Part shown: positions 33,617 through 42,119 of the stretch, piece by piece
Numbering within the stretch: position 1 is the stretch's first letter
Layout of the letters: every line of letters starts with the position of its first letter
Source of the DNA: CALVGQ01 sp031551965
GTDB lineage: Bacteria > Bacillota_I > Bacilli_A > Erysipelotrichales > Erysipelotrichaceae
Length of the DNA stretch: 64,000 nt
Assembly (NCBI GenBank): GCA_031551965.1
Contig: JAVBMW010000027.1
Span: 1 to 64,000, forward strand
Reading direction: 5' to 3'
Position numbers and translations under genes: made by a program
The notes under the pieces: model-generated
Database searches by the model: none
Told to the model about the DNA's origin: nothing
Seen by the model: the letters and a program-made list of their open reading frames with translations, nothing else

Positions 33617-35710
33617 CTATGGTGTGAAAGAAAGAGGTAAAACGATGGCATCATTATCTTTTGTAATCGATACAATTAAATCTAATGCATTTTCGTTGTT
33701 GAAATAAGAATCGGTTTGATAACGCATGAGTGGAGCATAGTTATCTTGAACATAAGTATTTCCACTAAAAGTGATGCCACTATCATCCAACACATCAAAA
33801 TAAAGTAAGTTAAGTTTGGATTTATAACATACGTTGTTTTTAATTAATATGTTAAATAAATTTCCATTGTATGGAGAAGTTATTCCTAAAGCAGAGATTT
33901 CTTCTCGTGATTCACGCCAATTGTAGCCAGAATACAAAATAAGATTATCTTCAAAAGTAACATCTTTAAATATCGTAACTTGATCTTCTTCATTGAAGTT
34001 TGCGATCCATAAAGTATGAACACACCTTTCGAAAACATTGCCTTTTACTATGATGTCAGAGTTAATAGTGTTTTCCATTAACTCCTTATCCCAACCTGTT
34101 TCAATTGTAATTCCTTCATCATAGGCATCGTGAATATAATTGTTAAGAGCTTTATTACTCGCCCCGTTCATACCTAACGCACCACCTGCTCCAATAGAAA
34201 TCTTTTCTTCAGGGAAAACACCCCACTCAGCACCACCAACAAATCCAACCACAGAATTTTGAATCGTTGCCCCATTTTTGTCGGCGGCAGTGAAATTAAC
34301 GGCTTGATTTCCGAAATATTTAATACACAAGTTATCAAGTATAGTGCCATTGACCACGTTTATAAATGAAACATTATTAATTACTGAAAATTCTATAGAC
34401 CAATATATTTCTCCAGGGTTCCCTTCATCACATCGCAGGTATAATTCACCTGTATTTTGGCAATTGAATAACATTAAATTACCATTTACATATTCATTCC
34501 AATTGGTTAGATCCACATTGTTAAAAAAGTGATTGTTTTCAAGATCTTTGAAATCTATTAGCACATTATCTGTTCCCAGAACTGTATAATTTTTACCATT
34601 CCAATAAGCCCATGTTTTATCGGCATAGCTTTCTCCTTCGTTGAATACGACTAATCCGCAGAATGGGAGTTTTCGATGAAAAACCCAAATATTATTGGTG
34701 CCTTCAAGTAAAGTCCATTTTTCTTTTCCAGTTCCATTCTCTGGGGATCCATAGAAACGTGGTTTTTCGCCAACTCCATAAGCTGAATATGTAACTCCTT
34801 CATCACAGAATAGTGTATCATAACGCCAAATATCTCCACGTTTGAAATAGACACCATCTCCTTGATTAAAAGATGTATTATTTATTTTGTTGATTGTTGC
34901 CCATGCGGTTTCAGGTGATAACCCATCATTATTGTCATTACCAGTATTTGAAACATAATACGATGTACCAGTCACTATTATTTCTTCAGAATTTGATAAA
35001 ATACTGTCTTTTCGAACTTCAACGTTTTTAAGTATATTTAATTCTTCTTCAGTTTGATACCTTATAGAAGGCTCTAATAATGATTCATAACAACGAAGTG
35101 CTGCCAAGAGTGCTTCGGTATATGTAAATGGATCAGATACTCGCATTGTATTATTTACTTCATCATAATCAAAAATGGTTTTATTTGAACTGATAGAAGT
35201 GATACTCATACAATAAAAATATCCAAAAGTAGCGTAATTCCATTCGCTGAATGACATCACCGTTGGAAAGACAGGGCGATTCCAATTTGGCAGATAAGGA
35301 TAATTCCAAGAGAATTCATCCCACGCGCTATCAGTAATCCTTTCGTGGCGACTATTATTGAAATTGAAATCAATGCTATCTCCATATATCGCTTTAACTG
35401 CAAACATTACAGAAATCATTGCTTCATCACGCTTCATCTCTTTTTCGGTCAATCGCGCATTCATTAACTGTGATTTCCATTCATCTAATTTAGAAGGAGC
35501 GCTTAGTTCTACAGTTTTATCAAGCATTTTAAAAAAATCAGCATAGGTGATTGTATAATCTTCTTCTTTATAAGACCCAAATCCAAGATTTACTGCTCGA
35601 GCCAATTCTGGATCATCGTAGTTTTTTATAACTGTAGTTTGGTTACCACTGCAGGAAATTAAATTAATTAGAACCATTAGTGATAATGAAAGCTTAATTA
35701 TTTTTTTCAT
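33617..35710 (-). CDS. Surface lipoprotein with right-handed beta-helix domain
   Basis: A 697-residue lipoprotein: signal peptide with lipobox LISC (Cys20), an N-terminal helical region (about 30-220) with several Trp/Tyr-rich segments, then a right-handed parallel beta-helix (about 235-690) introduced by YYVSNTGNDNNDGLSPETAW, the usual entry of pectate-lyase-like folds. Many Asn-rich turns (NNVSFINVVNGTILDN and similar) fit beta-helix coils. Such proteins bind or cleave acidic polysaccharides; no catalytic residues can be assigned. The ATG at 35710 follows AGGAGGT. Confidence 0.85.
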   Translation of the reverse strand: MKKIIKLSLSLMVLINLISCSGNQTTVIKNYDDPELARAVNLGFGSYKEEDYTITYADFFKMLDKTVELSAPSKLDEWKSQLMNARLTEKEMKRDEAMISVMFAVKAIYGDSIDFNFNNSRHERITDSAWDEFSWNYPYLPNWNRPVFPTVMSFSEWNYATFGYFYCMSITSISSNKTIFDYDEVNNTMRVSDPFTYTEALLAALRCYESLLEPSIRYQTEEELNILKNVEVRKDSILSNSEEIIVTGTSYYVSNTGNDNNDGLSPETAWATINKINNTSFNQGDGVYFKRGDIWRYDTLFCDEGVTYSAYGVGEKPRFYGSPENGTGKEKWTLLEGTNNIWVFHRKLPFCGLVVFNEGESYADKTWAYWNGKNYTVLGTDNVLIDFKDLENNHFFNNVDLTNWNEYVNGNLMLFNCQNTGELYLRCDEGNPGEIYWSIEFSVINNVSFINVVNGTILDNLCIKYFGNQAVNFTAADKNGATIQNSVVGFVGGAEWGVFPEEKISIGAGGALGMNGASNKALNNYIHDAYDEGITIETGWDKELMENTINSDIIVKGNVFERCVHTLWIANFNEEDQVTIFKDVTFEDNLILYSGYNWRESREEISALGITSPYNGNLFNILIKNNVCYKSKLNLLYFDVLDDSGITFSGNTYVQDNYAPLMRYQTDSYFNNENALDLIVSITKDNDAIVLPLSFTP

Positions 35711-35760
35711 TACAAACCTCCTCATATTATGAATTAAATTATTTTCTATAAGATAAACTA

Positions 35761-35790
35761 ATTATAATTTGGTTATAAGAACACTGTCAA
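35761..35790 (-). promoter_or_regulatory. Promoter of the beta-helix lipoprotein gene
   Basis: On the minus strand, TTGACA (35785-35790) and TATAAT (35761-35766) with an 18-base spacer, both perfect consensus boxes. Confidence 0.85.
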
Positions 35791-35945
35791 CATTCTTTGT
35801 TACAGAATTCAAAATAAAAAAAACGTTCATTAAAACGTTTTATTTGCCCATGTGTCTAAATTATACCATTAATTTTAAGTGAATAAAAGAATATACTATC
35901 TTTAAATTTATGCCATAATATAGGTATAGTTAGGAGGATATAACT

Positions 35946-36482
35946 ATGAAAATTGATATAATTGGTAAAAATGTTGCAGTAAGTGATGCGATGAGGGCAA
36001 AAATTGAACAGAAATTAGGGTTCTTGGAAAAGTATTTCCTCATTGATGCAGATACCTCTGCAAGAGTGGTTGTGGGTGTGTTTCCTAATACTCAGAAAAT
36101 TGAAATCACCATTCCTACAAAAGTAGCGATTTTAAGAACAGAAGTAGAAGATCCTGATTTATACAGTGCAATCGATTTAGCTATCGATAAACTAGAAGAT
36201 CAAATTCGTCGTCAAAAAACTAGATTATCTCGTAAGCATAAAGAAAAATTGGCGGTTTCGTTTATTGAAGAAGAATTATTAGAAGAACTTAAAAAAGAAA
36301 AAGATGATATCCTAGTCCGTACCAAAGTTGTTCAAGCAGAACACATGGATCTAGAGGAAGCAATCATGAGAATGGAAATGCTTGGACATGACTTCTTCAT
36401 CTTTACAGATAATGAAACAGATAAAATCAGTGTTGTCTATCGTCGTAAAAACGGTGGATACGGATGTATTGAAACTGAATAA
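35946..36482 (+). CDS. hpf: Long ribosome hibernation-promoting factor
   Basis: Long-form HPF (178 residues) binds the decoding region and pairs 70S ribosomes into inactive 100S dimers in stationary phase. The N-terminal domain (1-100) begins MKIDIIGKNVAVSDAMR and includes EDPDLYSAIDLAIDKLEDQIRR-type helix; the C-terminal dimerisation domain (about 122-178) includes VVQAEHMDLEEAIMRMEMLG and FFIFTDNETDKISVVYRR. AGGAGG precedes the ATG. In many Firmicutes it sits near secA; here it precedes spoIIGA after a terminator. Confidence 0.96.
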   Translation: MKIDIIGKNVAVSDAMRAKIEQKLGFLEKYFLIDADTSARVVVGVFPNTQKIEITIPTKVAILRTEVEDPDLYSAIDLAIDKLEDQIRRQKTRLSRKHKEKLAVSFIEEELLEELKKEKDDILVRTKVVQAEHMDLEEAIMRMEMLGHDFFIFTDNETDKISVVYRRKNGGYGCIETE

Positions 36483-36488
36483 TCTAAG

Positions 36489-36508
36489 CCTGACGAAAGT
36501 CAGGTTTT
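36489..36508 (+). terminator. Terminator of hpf
   Basis: Arms CCTGAC and GTCAGG around GAAA, then TTTT. Confidence 0.8.
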
Positions 36509-36610
36509 AATATGTCAAAATAAGGAACTTAATGAATAGAAACGTAACTAAAAATGTGACAAACTTTTCAACTTGATTTCGTTAGGATTGTTTTATGAAA
36601 GGAGAACGAT

Positions 36611-37330
36611 GTGAATAGCTATGTAGAAGTCAATTTGATTTGCAGCACTTTAATTTCAGTTTCAGCTCATCTTTTGGCAAATAATTTCCGTAAATCGAAG
36701 CAAAATAAACATAAAATTATATTGATCAGCATCATTTATAACTTGTTGGGATTAGTATGTTATAACTCATTAAAAGCGGTCATTCTGATTCATATTTGGA
36801 TGTGTATTACATTATACCAATATCAAATCAAAGCGTTGCTTGAAGCACATTTTGTGATTTTGTTTTGGCTTACGATCGCAGTTTATTTTCTGGATGCAAC
36901 AGTTGTAAATATGGTCTTGTTTATACCATCAACTTCAATCATGTGGGTCGGATTTGTACTTGTGTTATTAGTGAGTATTCTACTTATCGAAAATGTCCTT
37001 AAATCTCTTGTTTTTCAACAAAAATTTGAAATGGATATCGAACTTGAAATAAATGGCAAGACTTATCAATGCCATGGATATTTAGATAGCGGAAATACTT
37101 TATTGTTCAATGAGTTACCTGTGATTTTTCTTTCAGATACCATTGGGGTTGATCTGTTTGGATTAGAAAGTTATCCTGTTGAATATCAAACGATTGAACA
37201 ATCAATGATTTGTCTAGTTTATCTATGCAAAATCCGGTTTGAAGGAAATGAAAAAGAAGCTTATTTTGGAATCATAAAAGATTTTGGTAATCATATCGAT
37301 TGTCTATTGAATGTTGCGCTATTCCATTAA
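36611..37330 (+). CDS. spoIIGA: Sporulation sigma-E processing peptidase SpoIIGA
   Basis: SpoIIGA is the membrane aspartic protease that cuts pro-sigma-E in the mother cell when activated by SpoIIR. The 239-residue protein has five or so N-terminal membrane helices (about 1-130) and a soluble protease domain with the catalytic motif YLDSGNTL (Asp159-Ser-Gly-Asn). It is shorter than the roughly 310 residues of the Bacillus protein, mainly in the protease domain. The start is GTG at 36611, a few bases after GGAG. Gene order spoIIGA-sigE is conserved in sporulating Firmicutes. Confidence 0.93.
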   Translation: MNSYVEVNLICSTLISVSAHLLANNFRKSKQNKHKIILISIIYNLLGLVCYNSLKAVILIHIWMCITLYQYQIKALLEAHFVILFWLTIAVYFLDATVVNMVLFIPSTSIMWVGFVLVLLVSILLIENVLKSLVFQQKFEMDIELEINGKTYQCHGYLDSGNTLLFNELPVIFLSDTIGVDLFGLESYPVEYQTIEQSMICLVYLCKIRFEGNEKEAYFGIIKDFGNHIDCLLNVALFH

Positions 37331-37335
37331 TAAAA

Positions 37336-38031
37336 ATGAAAAATTTAATAAATAAAATCAAGTCGTTTTTCTTGATGCGTAAAACCGTATTTTTTATTCA
37401 AGGTAATGATGTACTTCCACATCCTTTGAGCAAAGAAGATGAGGCAAAAGCACTTGAAGAATTTGAGGAAACTGGAAGTAAAGAAGCAAGAGATCTTTTG
37501 ATCGAACATAATTTGCGTTTAGTAGTTTATATTGCGAAACGATATGAAACTAATCCTATATTTATGGAAGATATTATCAGTATTGGTACAATTGGTTTGA
37601 TCAAAGCGATCAATACATTTAAAAGAGACAAAAATATAAAATTAGTTACTTATGCTTCACGATGTATTGAAAACGAAATATTAATGTTTTTACGCAAAAA
37701 AAATCGCCGTAAACAAGAAGTATCCTTTGATGAACCACTTAATGTGGATTATGATGGCAATGAATTATTATTAAGTGATATTTTAGGAACGAGTGATGAT
37801 ATCGTTACTCAGGAGTTCTATGCTGAAGAAGATAAAAGAGAGCTTTATGAAGCGATTGAATGCTTAGAAGAAAATGAAAAAATGATACTGATGATGCGTT
37901 ATGGAATCAATGAAGAGGAAAAGACTCAAAAAGATATTGCCGATATTTTAGGAATATCACAATCTTATATCTCTCGACTAGAAAAAAAGATTCTGAGTAA
38001 ACTCAAGAATCAATTAGTTAAAAAATTATAA
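37336..38031 (+). CDS. sigE: RNA polymerase sporulation sigma factor E (pro-sigma-E)
   Basis: Sigma-E directs early mother-cell transcription. The 231-residue protein matches SigE closely: NLRLVVYIAKRYETNPIFMED, SIGTIGLIKAINTF, VTYASRCIENEIL, the DEPLNVDYDGNELLLSDILG segment (about residues 132-150) and SQSYISRLEKKI at the end. An N-terminal pro-sequence is present, and by alignment to the PLS region the cut would fall near Val18-Phe19, giving about 18 residues rather than the 27 in Bacillus. The ATG at 37336 has no good ribosome site, so translation probably depends on coupling to spoIIGA, whose stop is 5 bases upstream. Confidence 0.94.
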   Translation: MKNLINKIKSFFLMRKTVFFIQGNDVLPHPLSKEDEAKALEEFEETGSKEARDLLIEHNLRLVVYIAKRYETNPIFMEDIISIGTIGLIKAINTFKRDKNIKLVTYASRCIENEILMFLRKKNRRKQEVSFDEPLNVDYDGNELLLSDILGTSDDIVTQEFYAEEDKRELYEAIECLEENEKMILMMRYGINEEEKTQKDIADILGISQSYISRLEKKILSKLKNQLVKKL

Positions 38032-38670
38032 TAGAATGTTTAGAAATAACGTAAGACTGAAACTGATTATCATTGGTAAGATCGAGTTAGTCTGATTGTA
38101 CAAATAGGCTGTAATCAACGATATTAAGAAGTTATAGCCAAAACTATAAAGCAGTAGAGGCCATTCTAAACCTTGTTGAGTGATAGCAACAAAGAAACCA
38201 AAGAGTAAACCTGAACCTAAAATTACTGCTTTTTCTCCAATGCGAACTTTGAATCGATCAGTAAAACATTTAAAAGTTATACCAAAGCAAATGGCATAGC
38301 ATAATGTATAAGCTAAAATAATCGTAATATAAAAGAAACTGTATTGTTTAAGTGTAGCTAACTCAGGAGTGAAAATAAATCCTTTTGAGAAAAGCTCATT
38401 GATGATGGTAACGGCACAAGACAAAATAAAGCCGACCACGATAAATAATAGTGTTTCTTTTTTCTTGTTTTGAATTCGACGATAATGAAGTTCAAAAACA
38501 TGAAAATTCATAACTACTAAAATCAATGTGATCGTATGGATCGTAAAAGTTGCGGCAATAGTAAAATTTTCGAGTTGTCCTGCTAATAATGTTGCAACAT
38601 AGGGCCACCCAAAAAATAAAATTAGTGTAATTAATATTTGAATTACTGATAAGTTAGTAGATTTTTCCAT
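38026..38670 (-). CDS. Integral membrane protein, CPBP-like but lacking catalytic motifs
   Basis: A 214-residue protein with about six or seven membrane helices. The last part (FGYNFLISLITAYLYNQTNS followed by ILPMIISFSL) resembles the C-terminal motif of CPBP/Abi intramembrane proteins, but the EExxxR and His motifs that define the protease are not visible. The ATG at 38670 follows GGAGGA. It converges on sigE and overlaps its end by 6 bases, leaving no room for a terminator between the two genes. Function unknown. Confidence 0.7.
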   Translation of the reverse strand: MEKSTNLSVIQILITLILFFGWPYVATLLAGQLENFTIAATFTIHTITLILVVMNFHVFELHYRRIQNKKKETLLFIVVGFILSCAVTIINELFSKGFIFTPELATLKQYSFFYITIILAYTLCYAICFGITFKCFTDRFKVRIGEKAVILGSGLLFGFFVAITQQGLEWPLLLYSFGYNFLISLITAYLYNQTNSILPMIISFSLTLFLNILL

Positions 38671-38789
38671 AAATTCCTCCAACAATCCTATTTTAGACTA
38701 AGTATAAGATTTTGTCGATTAGAATTTTTTTCAAAAAAAATGAGGTGAAGACTCATTTTGTTGGAATATTAATAGTAGGAGGGATTTTT

Positions 38790-39119
38790 ATGTTTGATGA
38801 AAATTTAACAACACAACAACAGGAACAAATCATGAAGTATTTGATCAAGTGCTACAAACAATCAAGTAATCGTATTAAAAGAGCAGAAGCATGCAACACG
38901 ATTCAAGAAAATGAAAAACTATATTTAAGTGATAAGACCACAAGAATGTTGGTGGATGATGCTTTAAATGAGTTAAGTCCAGATGAAAGAGAAATTATTG
39001 TTAATTGTTACATTGATGTAAAAAAAGAAGGGTGGTACTTAGATTACTTCTCTAGAAGTACATTTTATAGGCTAAAATCTAAAGCTGTGAATAAATTTTT
39101 ACATTGCCTACATGTCTGA
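38790..39119 (+). CDS. Small protein resembling sigma region 4 (MG284/MPN403-like)
   Basis: A 109-residue cytosolic protein. The second half (LNELSPDEREIIVNCYID, then DYFSRSTFYRLKSKAVNKFL) has the shape of sigma factor region 4 or a phage-type regulator helix-turn-helix. I associate this pattern with the MG284/MPN403 proteins of mycoplasmas and relatives, with low certainty. The ATG at 38790 follows AGGAGGG; an earlier in-frame ATG at 38712 has no ribosome site. It may bind DNA or RNA polymerase. Confidence 0.65.
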   Translation: MFDENLTTQQQEQIMKYLIKCYKQSSNRIKRAEACNTIQENEKLYLSDKTTRMLVDDALNELSPDEREIIVNCYIDVKKEGWYLDYFSRSTFYRLKSKAVNKFLHCLHV

Positions 39120-39149
39120 AAAATGGTATTATACAGTTGAGGTGAAACG

Positions 39150-39392
39150 ATGGAACAGACAGAATTAATTTGTAAATTTTTCCAAGATCAACTACAGTTG
39201 AAAGAGGGAACTATGAACGTAGATACTCCATTAATTGAGTTGGGCTTAGATGGATTTTCAATCGTAAATCTAATGGTACAATTTGAAGAACAATTTTCCG
39301 TTACTTTTGATGATGAAGATTTATTGAAATTTAGTTGTGTCCGCGATATTGTTGAGAAAATGGAAACTATGGGAGGAAATGAGAAATGTTAA
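39150..39392 (+). CDS. Acyl-carrier-protein-like protein without the phosphopantetheine serine
   Basis: An 80-residue acidic protein with the acyl carrier fold signature: NVDTPLIELGLDGFSIVNLM aligns with the LGxDSLxxVEL motif, followed by FEEQFSVTFDDEDLLKF. The attachment serine of DSL is glycine here (Asp34-Gly35-Phe36; codon GGA), so the usual 4'-phosphopantetheine cannot be added at that place; Ser37 is two residues on. Its stop overlaps the start of ptsI, where many bacteria carry ptsH (HPr). It is either a non-carrier ACP relative or a pseudo-carrier with a structural role. Confidence 0.8.
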   Translation: MEQTELICKFFQDQLQLKEGTMNVDTPLIELGLDGFSIVNLMVQFEEQFSVTFDDEDLLKFSCVRDIVEKMETMGGNEKC

Positions 39393-41089
39393 AGGGTATA
39401 GCAGCATCATCCGGAGTAGCTATTGCAAAAGTTTACAAGTTAGAACAACCAGTATTGAATATTGTGCAAAAACAATGTGACAGTGAAGCTGAATTAGTTA
39501 AGTTTGCAGCAGCATTAGAAAAAACACAAAAAGATATTGAAGTGATCAAAACTAAAGCTGAGGGGAAATTATCAGCTGAAGAATTAGAAATTTTTGATGC
39601 ACATATTATGATGGCAAACGATCCAGAACTTGCTGGTCAAATTGAAGAAATGATCAAAAATGATGGTATCAATGCAGAATATGCAACTGAACAAGTTGCG
39701 AATGCAATGATCGCAATGTTTGAATCAATGGATAATGATTATTTTAGAGAAAGAGCTGCAGATGTCAAAGATGTTACATTTAGATTAAAATGTAATATTG
39801 TTGGGGCAGTAATACCTGATTTAACAACGATCGATGAAGAAGTCGTTATTGTTGCAGAAGATTTGACACCATCAGATACTGCTCAACTTAATAAACAATA
39901 TACATTAGGTTTTGCTACACAAATCGGAGGTCGTACTTCACATAGTGCAATCATGGCTAGAAGTCTTGAAATACCTGCAGTAGTGGGAATTCCTGGTGTT
40001 TTATCAGAAGTAAAACATGGAGATACCATTGTACTTGATGCGATCGCAGGAATCGTTATCTTGAATCCAACTGAAGCAGAAATAGCTGAATATACTGCTA
40101 AAGGAAATGCATATCAAGCAGAAAAAGAAGCACTTAAAGTATTAAAAGATGCAAAATCTGAAACTACAGATGGACATGATGTTGAACTTGCAGGAAATAT
40201 CGGAACACCAAAAGATGTTGAAGGAGTTTTAGCTAACGGTGGAGAAGGAGTAGGATTATATCGTACAGAATTCTTATACATGGATAGTGAAAATTTCCCA
40301 ACAGAAGATGAACAATATGAAGCTTATAAAACTGTACTTGAAAGTATGAACGGTAAAAAAGTTGTAGTACGTACTTTGGATATCGGTGGCGATAAGAAGT
40401 TAAGTTATTTTGAATTTCCTCATGAAATGAACCCATTCTTAGGTTATCGTGCTATTCGTTTATGTTTAGATCGTACTGATATTTTTAGAACTCAATTACG
40501 TGCACTTCTTCGTGCAAGTGCTTATGGTAAACTTTGCATTATGTTCCCAATGATCGCAACTCTTCAAGAGTTCAATGATGCGAAAGCGATCTACGAAGAA
40601 GAAAAGGCAAAACTTATTTCTGAAGGTGTAGCAGTAGCGGATAATATCGAAGTAGGTATGATGGTTGAAATTCCAGCTGCAGCAGTACTTGCAGATCAAT
40701 TCGCTAAAGTAGCTGATTTCTTCTCTATTGGTACAAATGACTTAGTTCAATATTCTATGGCTGCTGACCGTATGTCAGAAAAAGTTTCTTACTTATACCA
40801 ACCTTGTAACCCATCACTACTTCGTTTGATTAAAATGACGATCGATGGAGCACACAAAGAAGGTAAATGGTGTGGAATGTGTGGAGAAATGGCAGGAGAT
40901 GAAATCGCTGTTCCAGTTTTATTAGGACTTGGATTGGATGAATTTTCAATGTCAGCTTCTTCAATTTTAAAAGCTAGAAAACTAGTTCGTAGCTTAAGTC
41001 ATGTACAAATGCAAGGGCTTGCAAGTAAAGCTTTAGAAATGAGTCACGAATCAGAAGTCGTTGAACTTGTAAAAAATAGTATAAAATAG
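39386..41089 (+). CDS. ptsI: PTS phosphoenolpyruvate-protein phosphotransferase, Enzyme I
   Basis: Enzyme I takes phosphate from phosphoenolpyruvate and passes it to HPr, the first step of sugar uptake by the PTS. The 567-residue protein begins LKGIAASSGVAIAKVYKLE and has the phosphorylated histidine in GGRTSHSAIMAR (His186), the PEP-binding region EGVGLYRTEFLYM and SIGTNDLVQYSMAADRMSE, and the catalytic Cys in GMCGEMAGD. It overlaps the acyl-carrier-like gene by 7 bases. No HPr gene lies next to it. Confidence 0.97.
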   Translation: MLKGIAASSGVAIAKVYKLEQPVLNIVQKQCDSEAELVKFAAALEKTQKDIEVIKTKAEGKLSAEELEIFDAHIMMANDPELAGQIEEMIKNDGINAEYATEQVANAMIAMFESMDNDYFRERAADVKDVTFRLKCNIVGAVIPDLTTIDEEVVIVAEDLTPSDTAQLNKQYTLGFATQIGGRTSHSAIMARSLEIPAVVGIPGVLSEVKHGDTIVLDAIAGIVILNPTEAEIAEYTAKGNAYQAEKEALKVLKDAKSETTDGHDVELAGNIGTPKDVEGVLANGGEGVGLYRTEFLYMDSENFPTEDEQYEAYKTVLESMNGKKVVVRTLDIGGDKKLSYFEFPHEMNPFLGYRAIRLCLDRTDIFRTQLRALLRASAYGKLCIMFPMIATLQEFNDAKAIYEEEKAKLISEGVAVADNIEVGMMVEIPAAAVLADQFAKVADFFSIGTNDLVQYSMAADRMSEKVSYLYQPCNPSLLRLIKMTIDGAHKEGKWCGMCGEMAGDEIAVPVLLGLGLDEFSMSASSILKARKLVRSLSHVQMQGLASKALEMSHESEVVELVKNSIK

Positions 41090-41117
41090 TTTAAAAACTT
41101 CTAAAATACGATACAAT

Positions 41118-41140
41118 AAGGGTGTGGAAACACACCCTTT
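41118..41140 (+). terminator. Hairpin after ptsI / before the glycosyltransferase pair
   Basis: Perfect 9-base arms AAGGGTGTG and CACACCCTT around GAAA, followed by TGAATTT, so the T-run is poor. It may end ptsI transcripts or lie in the leader of the next gene, since a TACAAT box sits at 41112-41117. Confidence 0.6.
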
Positions 41141-41156
41141 GAATTTAAGGAGCAAT

Positions 41157-41627
41157 ATGAAAAAAGTTATCTTTATTTCTTCTACAGGTGGTCACTTAAC
41201 TGAACTTTTGCAATTAGAACCTTTGTTTAATGAAGTTGAGGCAACATTGATTACGGAGAAGACAAAATCAAATCAAGATTTATATAAAAAATTAACGATA
41301 CCAGTTTATTATCTTTCTTATGGGACGAAACAACATTTATTTTCTTATTTGTTTATTTTTGTATTTAACTGGCTTAAATCAATTTTTTATTTTTTGAAAA
41401 TAAGACCTGATGTGATAATTACTACAGGGACCCATACAGCGGTACCAATGTGTTATATTGGACATTTCTTTAAAAAGAAAGTAATCTGGATCGAAACATT
41501 TGCGAATAGTCAAACTGCTACAAAAGCAGGACAGTTAGTTTATCCCATTGCGGATACATTTATTGTCCAATGGGATAGTATGTTGAAAGCATATCCAAAG
41601 GCAAAAGTTGGGGGGTGGATCTTCTAA
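41157..41627 (+). CDS. Alg14/PssD-like glycosyltransferase subunit
   Basis: A 156-residue protein matching the membrane-anchor half of two-part UDP-sugar transferases (PssD, Cps14F or Alg14). The N-terminus KKVIFISSTGGHLTELLQL and the segment RPDVIITTGTHTAVPMCYIG are typical, with a hydrophobic helix around LFIFVFNWLKSIFYFL that tethers the partner. The ATG at 41157 follows AAGGAG; an upstream ATG lacks a ribosome site. The next gene encodes the catalytic half. It should add a sugar to an undecaprenyl-linked acceptor at the membrane. Confidence 0.9.
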   Translation: MKKVIFISSTGGHLTELLQLEPLFNEVEATLITEKTKSNQDLYKKLTIPVYYLSYGTKQHLFSYLFIFVFNWLKSIFYFLKIRPDVIITTGTHTAVPMCYIGHFFKKKVIWIETFANSQTATKAGQLVYPIADTFIVQWDSMLKAYPKAKVGGWIF

Positions 41628-42103
41628 TGATTTTAGTTACTTTAGGAACTCAAGATAAAGCATTTCCACGCCTTATAAAAATGGTTGAAGATGCCATAAA
41701 ATTAAACAATAGAAATGAAGAAGTTGTTGTCCAAGCTGGATATACCAAATATCAAAGTGATACTATGAAAATCTTTGATTATATTAATATGTCTGAATTT
41801 GATGATTTATTGACAAAATGCGATGTTTTGATTACACATGGTGGAGTAGGGACAATCGTATCTGCGTTAAAGCAAAATAAAATGGTTATTGCAGTGCCCA
41901 GACTCGCTGAGTTTGGTGAACATCATAACGATCATCAATGTCAAATTATTGACAGTTTTGTCGAAAAAGGGTATATTTTGACTTGTACAAATTTTGAAGA
42001 GCTTGCACAACATTTAAATAGAGCCAATGAATTTGTACCAAATCGATTTGAAAGTAATCACGAAAACTTCGTTGAACTGATTAGATCAGAAATTTTCAAC
42101 TAG
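41627..42103 (+). CDS. Alg13/PssE-like glycosyltransferase catalytic subunit
   Basis: A 158-residue protein similar to the C-terminal half of MurG-type GT28 enzymes. Visible segments are MILVTLGTQDKAFPRLIKMV, CDVLITHGGVGTIVSALKQN and AVPRLAEFGEHHNDHQ, which line the UDP-sugar site. The ATG at 41627 overlaps the last base of the preceding stop codon, with GGGGGTGG upstream; a GTG at 41615 is the less likely start. With its partner it forms a complete transferase, but no other polysaccharide gene is near, so the acceptor is unknown. Confidence 0.9.
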   Translation: MILVTLGTQDKAFPRLIKMVEDAIKLNNRNEEVVVQAGYTKYQSDTMKIFDYINMSEFDDLLTKCDVLITHGGVGTIVSALKQNKMVIAVPRLAEFGEHHNDHQCQIIDSFVEKGYILTCTNFEELAQHLNRANEFVPNRFESNHENFVELIRSEIFN

Positions 42104-42119
42104 TTTTAGGAGGGAAACA

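Noticed and set aside
35817..35841. Hairpin AAAACGTT/AACGTTTT between divergent genes
   Set aside because: Short, AT-rich and not placed after any gene; probably not a working terminator.
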